Counted from the stretch's first letter, positions 10,384 to 18,906 are shown. The stretch is 64,000 nt of DNA from an uncultured bacterium (GCA_903821365.1 CAIJKY010000003.1:79749-143748), one strand, 5' to 3'. The notes: generated by a model from the sequence alone, not told the origin. Translations and numbers: made by a program.

Positions 10384-12051
10384 TTATGGCGATTGCTGTG
10401 CTTGATAATTCTGCACAGTTGGCAGAATCTCAGGCATAGTGTCATAGCCGACACGATAGACGTAGAGCATCAATCCGTCAGAATACTTCTCACTACGCGT
10501 TTTTTCATAGCGCATATCAAAGTACTGTTGAATCTTTTTCTCGTAACCCTGGTCATAGCTCAAAAGCAGATATATGTAGTCGTGGCCTTGCTTTAGCTGG
10601 TCAACTTGCTGTGGCAATGCCGCCTCATTGAATGCAGGCACTGCGCCAACATTCTGGCGGTCCCATAATGGCAAAGTTCGTATCTGCAGCGGTCCATTGT
10701 AGTAATACTCAAATGGATAGACAGTAAACGGTGACGATATAACAATGACATCGTGTATACTGGCGTGACTTTCAATGTCTTTAGCAGCAACGCTGTAGTT
10801 TTCTTTTACCGGCGTGTCAAAGCTGTTAACCTGCTGAGCAAATGTTGCCCCAACAATACCAAACCATGCCACCATCAAGAAAACTGCGAAGTTGCGACGA
10901 TAGCGACTAATTAACCAAGCGATCGCAATGGTCAACGGTGCGATCGCAGACACCATGTAACGACTCAGGAAGAATGGCGTCACAACGAAGCTTAACGCAA
11001 AGGCCGCGACAATCGGCACAAATGACATAGCAAGTAGATAGCCGACCGTTTTTTCGAGTTTCAAGTGTCGTTTAACCGTAAAGAAGGCGACGATCAAGAT
11101 TAAAGGCCATAGCGATACAATAGCCGTGTTAACAGCATCAGTTTGGAAGCCAAACAAAAACTGCGAGTAGACGTTAAAGAAGTTGACTGCCGTCGGGCGT
11201 TCGATAAGTGGCCGTGTGTTACTGGCCAACCCTTGCATGACAAAATAAGTAATCCATGGAGAGATTGCGATCAGCATGGCAACCATTACCGCGACAAAGC
11301 GCTTGAATGCACCTTTAACAAATGACTTGTGATTAATCAAGTAGTACGTCGCTTGCGCAAGTAGGTTGAACATAAAGAAGTAGTGCGAATAGGCGCCAAA
11401 GATAGCACTGATAGCGTAGCCCCACCAACCCTTGTTATATTTAAGGATTCGTGCGAAGAAGTACTGGTTGATCGTCGCAAAGAGCACGAGCAATGTATAC
11501 ATACGTGCCTCGTTAGCGTACCAGTTCATGAATGGCGAGAAACTAAACAACGCAGTCACTGCCAGCGCCCAACGACGTGACAAAATTTGACGCGATAACA
11601 AGTACACCATAGGGATGGTCAACAAGAAGAAGATCATTGAAAGCGAACGGACAGCGGTCGTGCTGTCACCAAAGAAGAAGATCCACTGCTGTAAAATGAT
11701 GTGGTAGAGCGGCATGTGCACGTCTTGGGCTACGACTTCGAGCATGCCTGTAAACGAGTGTGAAACTTGCCAAATACTCTGCGATTCATCAAGCCGAAGG
11801 CTGTTGTTGATCAGCAAGAAATGCGAAATAGCAACCGCGCCAGCCATACAGAATAATAAGCCTAGACCGATATAAATGCGCTGGGCTAGTGTCGAGCGGT
11901 CGGCTTTCAGCTCGGCCTGCGCGTTGATAAACTGCTGCTTCAACGATTCGTTTGCCTTATGCGCAGCTACTTTTTTAGCGTTCGCTTGCGTACGTGCTGC
12001 CTGACGGTTGGCACGAACTTTCGGACTTATTTTCTTGCGGAACCAATTCAT
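10384..12051 (-). CDS. Integral membrane GT-C glycosyltransferase (PMT/ArnT-like)
   Basis: 555 residues. A basic, Ala-rich cytoplasmic N-terminus of about 55 residues precedes the first membrane helix, and roughly ten hydrophobic segments follow. The first external loop has the acidic LRLDESQSIW motif (D88-E89), typical of PMT_2 transferases that use polyprenyl-phosphate sugars, followed by DVHMPLYHIILQQWIFFFG and AVRSLS, also typical. It should transfer a sugar outside the membrane, to a glycan or a protein. It is the last gene of a four-gene operon: its start overlaps the BcsA-like gene by 4 nt (ATGA), and the first gene is a DPM-type enzyme that could make its donor. Confidence 0.85.
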   Translation of the reverse strand: MNWFRKKISPKVRANRQAARTQANAKKVAAHKANESLKQQFINAQAELKADRSTLAQRIYIGLGLLFCMAGAVAISHFLLINNSLRLDESQSIWQVSHSFTGMLEVVAQDVHMPLYHIILQQWIFFFGDSTTAVRSLSMIFFLLTIPMVYLLSRQILSRRWALAVTALFSFSPFMNWYANEARMYTLLVLFATINQYFFARILKYNKGWWGYAISAIFGAYSHYFFMFNLLAQATYYLINHKSFVKGAFKRFVAVMVAMLIAISPWITYFVMQGLASNTRPLIERPTAVNFFNVYSQFLFGFQTDAVNTAIVSLWPLILIVAFFTVKRHLKLEKTVGYLLAMSFVPIVAAFALSFVVTPFFLSRYMVSAIAPLTIAIAWLISRYRRNFAVFLMVAWFGIVGATFAQQVNSFDTPVKENYSVAAKDIESHASIHDVIVISSPFTVYPFEYYYNGPLQIRTLPLWDRQNVGAVPAFNEAALPQQVDQLKQGHDYIYLLLSYDQGYEKKIQQYFDMRYEKTRSEKYSDGLMLYVYRVGYDTMPEILPTVQNYQAQQSP

Positions 12052-13598
12052 GAGGTGTGCTCCACGGCGGCGCGGTGGCTCGCCTTTTTAGTACGGCGCA
12101 TAAAGGCGGGGCGCGGGAAGTTGATTTTAGGACTTGCGGCATAGATAAATGGAACAAAGCAACAAACCGTTACGAGCGCCCAAGCGATGTTCGCCAACAG
12201 CGAAGCGCTCAGTCCTTCGCGTTGATATGCAACGGCAGCACCAACGATCGTCAATACGATGTAGGCAATCTGCGGCACCACCAGGTACAAGAAATTACCC
12301 TGGATGGCCTGCTTTGAAGTAATGGCAAATGATGTCTTTTGGTTAAGCAGCACTGCGATAAGCGCTCGAATCTGCAAGAAGAATGAACTGATCGAGAACG
12401 ATATAGCCTGGAATGTATAAGCGTAGTTACTCGTAGTTTGCAGCAGGTATAGGCTGACAAAAATGTACGGCGTGAAGACAAGTGCTAAGGTCATCGTTGA
12501 AGTTGTGATTGCGGTTGCACCAGTGAATAAGAAGATGATTGGCAAGAGTGCATCAATCAACACGACACTGCCTGAAAGATAATAGCTCGCCGAAATAAGA
12601 TACTGCATCTTTTGTTTAAATGTTAAGCCACGACGGAAGAGTGGATTAAATTTGAAGATAACTTCGAGGCTTCCACGTGTCCATCGATACTGCTGCTTGT
12701 AATATGACAAGAAGTCTTCGGGCGCAAGGCCTTCAGCGAGAACCTTTGGCACATAGACGCTCTTCCAGCCACGTTCGTGCATGAATAATGATGTCAAGAA
12801 ATCTTCGGCAATGTTAAACTCGCACATACCACCAGCATCGCTCAAAGCTTCGCGGCTCAAGGCCATGTTAGTACCGCACATAAAGACAGAGCCAAGTCGG
12901 TTTTTACCGCTCATGATAGGTCCAAAGAACAGCGATTGCTGATCCCAAGCAACTTGCGTAACGCGGTTTACGCCTTGGTTATTGTAATACTGCGGTGTCT
13001 GGACAAAGCCCATTTTAGGATCAATAAAGTAGCCCATGACTTCACGGAGGAATGATACGTACGGTACGTGGTCGGCATCAAAAATAACGATGTATGGGCT
13101 CTTAGTTTGCTTGAGGGCATTATTAATATTGCCGGCCTTTGCCCCACCAGGTACTTGCCGGGTGATCACGTTGATACCGAGCTTGTCGCCAAGTTCGACT
13201 ACTTCGTGCCAGTTATCTTTTTTTGCGACAAAGCCGTCATTCAGAATATTGACGGTAAATTTTGGGTAATCCATCGCCAGCGCTGCGCGAGCAGTCTCTT
13301 CGATGATTTCGATAGGCTCACCAGCAACAGTAATAAACACATCAACAGACTTTGAGAAGTATGGCGCAAAAACAGCGTCACTTCGCTTCTCCCAAACGGT
13401 GTAACAGTAACCGATAATCTGCCAGAGGTGGAATACCTCGCCAGCGATCAATAGTGAAAACAATACAATATTGCCATGCTGGAAAAAGAAAGTAATGACG
13501 ATAAAGTAAAGGACTGAGAGCACGCAGTTAAGCGCTAGGAGTGGTTTGCTTGCTGTGCCATGCAAGAAAGCAAATCGTTTGTTATCGTGGTTGGTCAT
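12048..13598 (-). CDS. Cellulose-synthase-like family 2 glycosyltransferase
   Basis: 516 residues. Two N-terminal membrane helices, a cytoplasmic GT2 domain, and four to five C-terminal helices make a BcsA-type synthase-translocase layout. The processive GT2 signature is complete: D121 (LNDG), D174-A-D176, acidic ED at 265-266 and Q302-x-x-R305-W306 (QQYRWTRG). Such enzymes polymerise a beta-glycan from a nucleotide sugar and push it through the membrane. There is no PilZ domain after the helices, so no c-di-GMP control is apparent. The start overlaps the GH8-like gene by 17 nt. The sugar (glucose, N-acetylglucosamine or other) cannot be told from sequence. Confidence 0.92.
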   Translation of the reverse strand: MTNHDNKRFAFLHGTASKPLLALNCVLSVLYFIVITFFFQHGNIVLFSLLIAGEVFHLWQIIGYCYTVWEKRSDAVFAPYFSKSVDVFITVAGEPIEIIEETARAALAMDYPKFTVNILNDGFVAKKDNWHEVVELGDKLGINVITRQVPGGAKAGNINNALKQTKSPYIVIFDADHVPYVSFLREVMGYFIDPKMGFVQTPQYYNNQGVNRVTQVAWDQQSLFFGPIMSGKNRLGSVFMCGTNMALSREALSDAGGMCEFNIAEDFLTSLFMHERGWKSVYVPKVLAEGLAPEDFLSYYKQQYRWTRGSLEVIFKFNPLFRRGLTFKQKMQYLISASYYLSGSVVLIDALLPIIFLFTGATAITTSTMTLALVFTPYIFVSLYLLQTTSNYAYTFQAISFSISSFFLQIRALIAVLLNQKTSFAITSKQAIQGNFLYLVVPQIAYIVLTIVGAAVAYQREGLSASLLANIAWALVTVCCFVPFIYAASPKINFPRPAFMRRTKKASHRAAVEHTS

Positions 13599-14760
13599 AC
13601 TGGCCCCCTATGTTCGGCAGATTGTTGTTGTACAGCGCAATACCTAACCATGTCCATGTATCATCACGGTAGCCAAGTACTTGTCGGTAACTTTGAGTAT
13701 CAGGATTGTAGAGCGTCAGAAGTTTTTGCTGATAAATATCAGTTGCGGCTGGCTGATCGAATGCCAAGAAGTAACCCATAAGCATGCCGTATGTCGCAGG
13801 AATATCAGCAGCCGACTGAGCAGTACCTGTCGTACTGTAACGGGCAACAAGTTCATGATTTGCGTGCCAAGCGGTCGCAAGAGGTTGGTAGCTCGCAAGC
13901 AGACTCAAAGCGCGAGCGTCATTATTCCACTTGCTATCAAGTGCCAATGCATACGCAAGCTGCCAGCTGTCATCGCCGACCGTGCCGTTATTGGCACCGG
14001 TCTTCGTGAGTATGACATCAGTCGTACCGACTGGCGTGACCGCATATGATGTCGCAAGTAATTCGCCTGGATAGGCTTGTTGAGCGCCTTGCAAAAGTTC
14101 GTATGTATTATTAAGAACAGCCTTCCAGTCGTGTGACGGGTCAACACGGGCAAAGCTTCTGAGAATCTGGGGCGCAAAGTCGGCAGTGTTGAGCGTGTTT
14201 CCATCGGCAACCGATACAAATACTGGCTTACCATTGATGGTACGGACGTGGTCACGCCATAATGCCACCATGAGTGGACGAGAATCCCAAAGATACTTCC
14301 CTTCGCGCCAGCGAGCAGAGGCCATAATCAGTCCATATGCCATTTGCTGGTCAGCACCAGCCGAGGTTTTAGCATCTTTAATACCATAGTTACCATTGAC
14401 GAGCTCGCCAAAAGTATTGGCAAAATGATAATCATCAGTTTGAAGATTATCCTTTGTCCATTGCCAGCTTTTATCAAATGTCGTGATGTCATCCATCCAT
14501 ACCGCACGTTGCATAGTGGTTGCCTGTCCCATCGCGGTTGAATTGCCATCATTATCTTTTTGAATAGTACGGCCTGTACTTTCAAGAGTATTCTTTTTAA
14601 ACGTACTCCAAAGCTCAAGCATTAAGCGATTTGGCGAATAGACTTCGGGCACTGACACGCCGCCCGTCTGGCTCATGCGTGCAGCATAGGCTGAAGAACC
14701 GATCAGTGCACCGGCAAGTACCATAACGGCAATGGCCGCTATAATAAGGATTCTCTTCAC
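13582..14760 (-). CDS. Exported GH8-like (BcsZ-type) protein with altered catalytic residues
   Basis: 392 residues with an N-terminal signal or anchor helix (4-26). The region MGQATTMQRAVWMDDITTFDKSW and the following WTKDNL resemble the start of glycoside hydrolase family 8 enzymes such as BcsZ, and SAGADQQMAYGLIMASARW resembles their SASDAD block. In the family the first block normally carries the catalytic acid Glu in SEGQ; here that place is Met77 (AMGQ), and the first Asp of the DAD motif is Gly135. It may therefore bind glycan without cutting it, or use other residues. It lies between the DPM-type and BcsA-like genes, as expected for a synthase-associated glucanase. The family assignment is from memory of motifs. 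Confidence 0.7.
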   Translation of the reverse strand: MKRILIIAAIAVMVLAGALIGSSAYAARMSQTGGVSVPEVYSPNRLMLELWSTFKKNTLESTGRTIQKDNDGNSTAMGQATTMQRAVWMDDITTFDKSWQWTKDNLQTDDYHFANTFGELVNGNYGIKDAKTSAGADQQMAYGLIMASARWREGKYLWDSRPLMVALWRDHVRTINGKPVFVSVADGNTLNTADFAPQILRSFARVDPSHDWKAVLNNTYELLQGAQQAYPGELLATSYAVTPVGTTDVILTKTGANNGTVGDDSWQLAYALALDSKWNNDARALSLLASYQPLATAWHANHELVARYSTTGTAQSAADIPATYGMLMGYFLAFDQPAATDIYQQKLLTLYNPDTQSYRQVLGYRDDTWTWLGIALYNNNLPNIGGQYDQPR

Positions 14761-15527
14761 GAGGTGGCTCCATGGATTCGTGCGACAAAGGCGCGGTTAT
14801 TTTCAAAACCTGCACGTACTTGACGGCGCGAAACCTTAGCACGTAAAGACAATGTTGCTTTCATGATCTCAAGCGAAGCTTTGACGACGCTTAATTTCAC
14901 TGGGCCACTGTGGCGTTTCGCAAAGTCAATGTCGTGACTGACAATTCGGTAACGACGGAGCAAACACTGCACGATGAACTCAAGATCGAAGCTCCAAGGT
15001 GATGGGTGCATCTCTAGACCATCGAAGACGCTGCGACGAAATACTTTTAGCCCTGACTGTGTGTCGTAGTCAATACCGAATAGAGCACGAGTAAAGACAA
15101 AGTTATAACTTGCAGAAACAAACTTGCGTAGAGCACTCGTGTCATTGCTCACACGGCGAGTAACGACAACATCAGCGTTTTCTTCAGTAATAAAGCGAAC
15201 CATTTCAGGAATTGATTCAGGAGGGTACTGTAAATCGGCATCGATCATACACAGTACATCGCCAGTTGCGCTGTCGACACCTTGTAAAATCGAGAAAGCT
15301 TTGCCTCGTTCACCACGTTTTTGTTCTACAGCAACGGGATACTTGTCTTTGAATGAGTTAATCACCGCAACGGTGTTATCGTCAGAGAAGTCATCAATAA
15401 ATAGAATGTCATAAGGAATGGTAGTCGGAGCCATTGCGCGAGCAATTCGCTCAATTAATAGAGCAATATTGCCTTCTTCGTTGAGCGTCGGCACTATGAT
15501 AGAGAGTGAGGCTGAGCGGGTATGCAC
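14757..15527 (-). CDS. Dolichyl-phosphate-mannose-synthase-like GT2 glycosyltransferase
   Basis: 256 residues, no membrane helix. The GT2 fold is clear: LSIIVPTLNEEGNI at the start, FIDDFSDDNT, then the metal-binding MIDADLQYPPE. These enzymes move a sugar from a nucleotide donor to a polyprenyl phosphate on the cytoplasmic face, producing donors for GT-C transferases like the one at 10384. It starts with GTG (15525-15527) preceded by AAGGA. It is the first gene of the operon and its stop overlaps the next start in ATGA. Confidence 0.88.
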   Translation of the reverse strand: MHTRSASLSIIVPTLNEEGNIALLIERIARAMAPTTIPYDILFIDDFSDDNTVAVINSFKDKYPVAVEQKRGERGKAFSILQGVDSATGDVLCMIDADLQYPPESIPEMVRFITEENADVVVTRRVSNDTSALRKFVSASYNFVFTRALFGIDYDTQSGLKVFRRSVFDGLEMHPSPWSFDLEFIVQCLLRRYRIVSHDIDFAKRHSGPVKLSVVKASLEIMKATLSLRAKVSRRQVRAGFENNRAFVARIHGATS

Positions 15528-15567
15528 AATGCTTTTCCTTAATAGAGTTAACTTTTAAATCTTTTAT

Positions 15568-15596
15568 ACTGTAACAATAATTAGTCTTTTTGTCAA
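15568..15596 (-). promoter_or_regulatory. Predicted promoter of the exopolysaccharide operon
   Basis: TTGACA (15591-15596), 17 bp, TACAGT (15568-15573) on the minus strand, about 40 nt before the GTG start. It would drive all four overlapping glycan genes. The rest of the 15528-15717 interval is AT-rich and shows no gene. Confidence 0.65.
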
Positions 15597-15717
15597 CATA
15601 ATTGTTTTACATATTTAATTTGCTGTGTACGACTGCACGCAAATAAGCACTTTAGCTCTATCATAACGCATAATAAGCGGCTTGAACATGATGTATTGAC
15701 ATTATTTTGAAACATGA

Positions 15718-15757
15718 GATCGCCCCAGCATGCATGGCGTGCACACCGGGGCGGATC
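15718..15757 (-). terminator. GC-rich hairpin after the coiled-coil gene (no U-tract)
   Basis: GATCGCCCC (718-726) pairs with GGGGCGGATC (748-757) with one bulged G, starting 3 nt after the stop of the gene at 15761. On the transcript it is followed by TCATGTTTC rather than a T-run, so it is an I-shaped terminator at best. Confidence 0.55.
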
Positions 15758-15760
15758 AAC

Positions 15761-16441
15761 TCAGTTGGTTGATGGCGGGTCTGGCTCGGGCGTTCCATCG
15801 TGAACGGCTTCTTGAAGCTGCCGAAGCAGATCGAGATGGCGCTGCTGCGCAGTCTTGAACTCGCTCTCGCACATCTCGAGATGGTCACAGGCGGCAGAGA
15901 GTTGAATCTCGGCAGCCGCGACCAGGCCTTCCCAACCACCGTTCTGCGCGCTTGGAGTCACCTCGTGTTGAACTCCGTCACTGATGAACCGTAGCGATGT
16001 CGCATCCTCACTCAGCGCCTTGCGATACTTCCACATAGCGTTCTGGAGGCCGTCGACGATACCTTGCGCTGTGGTCCAGGCTTCGTTACGCCGATGCGCC
16101 TCCACTTCTGCGTCACCAATGAGCAGCAGCAGTGCTTGCTGTTCGGCAGAATGATTGGTGGTCGCTAGCAGCCTCTGAAGCCGCTTGGTTGCATCCTCTC
16201 TCAGCTTTGTGCGCCGATGCTCGAGCTCAGTCTCTCGGTGCTCGAGCGTCATGCGATCAAGCGACAGCGCGTGCATCTGCAGCTCAAGCCACTTCTCGTC
16301 TTCAAAACGCTTGAGCGCCAGCTTGTCGAGCATTGGCTTCATCAATCGTCGTTGACCGAGCCAATAGCCGACAGCCAGCAGCACGACCGCGATCACGATA
16401 CTCGCGATGGGCACCAGCAACACTAGTGGTTGCGTGTACAC
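15761..16441 (-). CDS. Membrane-anchored coiled-coil protein, unknown function, GC-rich
   Basis: 226 residues. One N-terminal membrane helix (about 6-28, LVLLVPIASIVIAVVLLAVGYWLG) is followed by a long charged helix-forming region (30-110) rich in Glu, Arg and Leu, and another helical part (170-215). GTG start at 16439-16441 with AGGAG 8 nt upstream. No family recognised. Base composition is clearly richer in G+C than the flanks (35 G/C in the 60 bases 16201-16260, by hand count), and codon use favours G/C third bases, suggesting acquisition by transfer. It has its own promoter and a GC-rich hairpin behind it, so it behaves as a single-gene insert between two otherwise ordinary loci. Confidence 0.8.
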   Translation of the reverse strand: MYTQPLVLLVPIASIVIAVVLLAVGYWLGQRRLMKPMLDKLALKRFEDEKWLELQMHALSLDRMTLEHRETELEHRRTKLREDATKRLQRLLATTNHSAEQQALLLLIGDAEVEAHRRNEAWTTAQGIVDGLQNAMWKYRKALSEDATSLRFISDGVQHEVTPSAQNGGWEGLVAAAEIQLSAACDHLEMCESEFKTAQQRHLDLLRQLQEAVHDGTPEPDPPSTN

Positions 16442-16494
16442 AACTTCAACTCCTCTCTGGGAGTGGTCTAAGGTGAGCTCGTTTGAGCTTAGTT

Positions 16495-16523
16495 ATAATA
16501 CAATGTTTTTGTGTTTACATCAA
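16495..16523 (-). promoter_or_regulatory. Predicted promoter of the coiled-coil gene
   Basis: TTGATG (16518-16523), 17 bp, TATTAT (16495-16500) on the minus strand. The -35 overlaps the stop region of the upstream phosphotransferase gene. It lies in AT-rich, host-like sequence just outside the GC-rich gene. Confidence 0.6.
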
Positions 16524-17293
16524 CTATTCGTTTTTGACTTAGAAAAGCCCTTCAGCCAATCAATATCTAAAACAATCTCCTCGGCGTCACCACGACGACG
16601 AAAGCTCGCCCAAGGCTCAATATTATTTCCGCCAAGCTCTTGGATTCGACATAATTCTTCTTTAAGCCACTCGATTGCAGCATACAAAATATCATCTACC
16701 TTAAAGCTACCGTAGGCCTCGCATAGGACATTCAAGCGTTTACGCAGATTTGGCTGTTCGATAAAACCAGCTTGCTGCCAACCTTTTTCACCTCGAAGCG
16801 GCACAAAATAATAAGCCATCTGTGCTAAGTCTGTAACTCGCTCACCTGGCTCTGCAAAATCCCAGTCAATGATTCCTGTCAGCTCATCATCTTGCCAAAG
16901 AGTGTTCCAAGGGCCAAGATCACCATGACGAATTATTTGTCCAGGTAATTTTTCCATCTTGCCGATGCGCCAATGTGCATCTTCAGAGGGCTGAAAATTC
17001 TTAACTACGTCATGATATTTACGTAGCATTTTTGCAGCTTGGATCAAGCCGTGGTCGCTAAAAAGAGTCGCTGGCCAAGGTCGAGTCGCTGCGTTGCCAG
17101 GTAAAAAATTAAGTATCTCACGCCCTTGGTCATCAAAGCCGAGCGGACGGGGCGCAAAAGCAAGGCCTTCATCATTTAAAAAGCGTAATAATTCATGTAT
17201 TGTCGCCGTCCATGGTCCGGCTTGGCGGTGCACAGTATCACCAATCTTTACAGGTGAGCTCACCGAGCCGAAGTCTAATTTTTCTTCTTCCAT
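16520..17293 (-). CDS. Aminoglycoside-phosphotransferase (APH) family kinase
   Basis: 257 residues. The kinase-like catalytic loop is H123-G-D125-x4-N130 (IIRHGDLGPWNTLW), and the metal-binding D143-W-D145 (GIIDWDFAEPG) follows. The ATP-binding N-lobe is short. APH-fold enzymes phosphorylate hydroxyl groups of small molecules such as antibiotics, choline or sugars; the substrate cannot be read here, and drug resistance should not be assumed. TATCAT lies exactly 6 nt before the ATG, so the mRNA may be leaderless. A terminator separates it from the upstream tRNA gene. Confidence 0.85.
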   Translation of the reverse strand: MEEEKLDFGSVSSPVKIGDTVHRQAGPWTATIHELLRFLNDEGLAFAPRPLGFDDQGREILNFLPGNAATRPWPATLFSDHGLIQAAKMLRKYHDVVKNFQPSEDAHWRIGKMEKLPGQIIRHGDLGPWNTLWQDDELTGIIDWDFAEPGERVTDLAQMAYYFVPLRGEKGWQQAGFIEQPNLRKRLNVLCEAYGSFKVDDILYAAIEWLKEELCRIQELGGNNIEPWASFRRRGDAEEIVLDIDWLKGFSKSKTNS

Positions 17294-17299
17294 CCTACT

Positions 17300-17305
17300 A
17301 TGATA
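17300..17305 (-). promoter_or_regulatory. -10 box of the phosphotransferase gene (leaderless type)
   Basis: TATCAT on the minus strand, six nucleotides (AGTAGG) before the ATG, which puts the predicted transcription start on the A of ATG. The -35 region (TCTTTA) is poor. Confidence 0.45.
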
Positions 17306-17342
17306 CAGCAGTGCTCATGGACTAAAGAAGCTTGAACCAAAT

Positions 17343-17375
17343 AAAAAAGACGTTGGCATGCCAATCGTCTTTTTT
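17343..17375 (-). terminator. Bidirectional intrinsic terminator after tRNA-Leu
   Basis: AAAAAAGACG (343-352) pairs with CGTCTTTTTT (366-375) around an inner palindrome TTGGCATGCCAA. There are T-runs on both strands. It lies 13 nt past the tRNA CCA end and closes that transcript. Confidence 0.9.
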
Positions 17376-17387
17376 ATAATAATCTCA

Positions 17388-17472
17388 TGGTGCGCGAGAG
17401 AGGACTTGAACCTCCACGCCTCACGGCACATGCTCCTAAGGCATGCGTGTCTACCAATTCCACCACTCGCGC
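17388..17472 (-). tRNA. tRNA-Leu (anticodon UAG)
   Basis: 85 nt including an encoded CCA. Acceptor stem GCGCGAG / CTCGCGC, discriminator A, D-loop with GGTAGA, anticodon loop CT-TAG-GA on a GCATGC-type stem, a long class II variable arm (GTGCCGTGAGGCGT region) and GGTTCAAGTC in the T-loop. The UAG anticodon reads CUN leucine codons. It is a single tRNA gene with its own promoter and terminator. Confidence 0.95.
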
Positions 17473-17482
17473 GTACCTGATA

Positions 17483-17511
17483 ATACTACCCTAGGCTGAC
17501 GGTTTTGACAA
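17483..17511 (-). promoter_or_regulatory. Predicted tRNA-Leu promoter
   Basis: TTGTCA (17506-17511), 17 bp, TAGTAT (17483-17488) on the minus strand. The start would be a few bases before the mature tRNA 5' end at 17472. It lies between the rsmD stop and the tRNA. Confidence 0.7.
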
Positions 17512-17515
17512 TCAA

Positions 17516-18082
17516 TTAAACATGAAAAGAAGCCGCAATTTCTGCAGCTCCTTTTCGGTAAAAAATCAGCGCCGCGTCTCCATAACTAGATTTGTCCACC
17601 ACAACAACTCCACTCACACTCGGCGCAGTCTCTCTACCTGGTTGTGATAATACCATAAGCCCATTCGGCTGCAAATGGGTGGCGAGCATAGTGATTGTGG
17701 ATAACTTAATGTCATCATAAGGTGGATCACAGATAACGATATCGTATAATTTGTCGGGGTTGTTTTCACTCCAGGCGCGGCAATTCGCTTTAATAAGCTT
17801 TACTTTTTCTGCAAGCTTAAGTTCGGTGATGTTCCGTTCGATAACGAGCTGTGCTTTGCGGTCACGCTCGATTGCTATTGCTCGGAACGCGCCGCGGCTA
17901 ATCGCTTCAAAGCTAATCGCACCACTACCTGCAAATGGGTCAAGCACACGTTTACCACTAATATCACCCAGTTTATTAAATAACGCCGTACGAATACGAT
18001 CACCCATCGGATGCGTCGTGAAGCCAGTCGGTGCGTCAAAGCGTTGGCCGCGCAACTCTCCGGCGATAATGCGAAGCTTCAT
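17516..18082 (-). CDS. rsmD: 16S rRNA (guanine966-N2)-methyltransferase RsmD
   Basis: 188 residues, the family's usual size. The N-terminus MKLRIIAGELRG and the block HPMGDRIRTALFN are typical of RsmD. SAM-binding motif I is DPFAGSGA (48-55), and the catalytic N-methylase motif is DPPY (119-122). It methylates G966 of 16S rRNA in the assembled small subunit. It overlaps the upstream hypothetical gene by 4 nt, so the two are co-translated. Confidence 0.94.
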   Translation of the reverse strand: MKLRIIAGELRGQRFDAPTGFTTHPMGDRIRTALFNKLGDISGKRVLDPFAGSGAISFEAISRGAFRAIAIERDRKAQLVIERNITELKLAEKVKLIKANCRAWSENNPDKLYDIVICDPPYDDIKLSTITMLATHLQPNGLMVLSQPGRETAPSVSGVVVVDKSSYGDAALIFYRKGAAEIAASFHV

Positions 18083-18906
18083 GTGCGTGCCTTTGTTTTT
18101 GGCGCAGATTGAGCCTTATATGCGGCTTCGTACCAAGCCAAAGTAACCACCTTAACAATAAGCGGTGTTAGTTCCTCGCGAGTTAATCGAGCCAATCGCG
18201 ATGTCCAGCCATGCTTTTGAAATGTATCGTACATCTTCAGCGCATATACCTGGGCGGCTGCTTCTTTAAAAACAACGGCGATACCATCTTTTTTGACACG
18301 TTCAAGATCTTCCTTTGTCGGATAGCCAGAGAGTAGTTTGAGCGACGTTATGGTCGTTGCTACGCCCCATTCATATGTGCCATGCGCAGTCATTAAACCA
18401 CCAGCGCCCCAAACATACCAGTTATTGCGAAACTTTTCACGCGCGCCCTCGCCTGGATACACCAATTTTTTATAGATTGTCGTCCGCGTCTCTTTCCCCT
18501 CGCCGCGAAGCTTCTCGAGACTTTCTTCAAAGGGCTCATGGTGTGCCGGCGTAAGACCATCGACAAGTGCATGCGCCATCCAGGCGGCTTCGAACGCTGC
18601 TCGCTCATGGTTGCCACTCTTAAGCGCCGCAACGAGGTTAAATTGGTGATCGCGCACCATATCAACGATGCCGTTATCATTAGGATCATTTGGATTGTAG
18701 TAGTGCCACGGCTCGTCCTGGGCTGGCGATTTACGTTTAAGCGCATCCGGGCCATTAACGCCTTCAAAATGGACAATAGCGCGTGCCGACGGGAACGGCA
18801 AACGAGGCGCAACCTGCGCCATAGCCTTACGAGCTACTCGGTCTATTTTTTGATGCGCACCAAGCACTTTGCCAGAGCTAGAGCGCAGGGTCGTTCCAGA
18901 GTACAT
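18079..18906 (-). CDS. Hypothetical protein with His/Asp-rich phospholipase-C-like pattern
   Basis: 275 residues, no signal peptide seen. Scattered His and Asp in AHQKIDR, AIVHFEGVNG, WHYYNPNDPNDNG, DHQFNL and WMAHALVDGLTPAHHEPF vaguely recall the zinc phospholipase C / P1 nuclease fold, where one helix carries H-x3-D-x6-P-x-H. This is a weak resemblance, and the function should be treated as unknown. It precedes rsmD with a 4-nt overlap and has a good promoter 75 nt upstream (18981-19009). No clear ribosome binding site precedes the ATG. Confidence 0.7.
   Translation of the reverse strand: MYSGTTLRSSSGKVLGAHQKIDRVARKAMAQVAPRLPFPSARAIVHFEGVNGPDALKRKSPAQDEPWHYYNPNDPNDNGIVDMVRDHQFNLVAALKSGNHERAAFEAAWMAHALVDGLTPAHHEPFEESLEKLRGEGKETRTTIYKKLVYPGEGAREKFRNNWYVWGAGGLMTAHGTYEWGVATTITSLKLLSGYPTKEDLERVKKDGIAVVFKEAAAQVYALKMYDTFQKHGWTSRLARLTREELTPLIVKVVTLAWYEAAYKAQSAPKTKART

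Noticed and set aside
16520..17293. Antibiotic resistance call for the APH-family gene
   Set aside because: The kinase fold is clear, but the substrate is not; many APH-fold enzymes act on metabolites.
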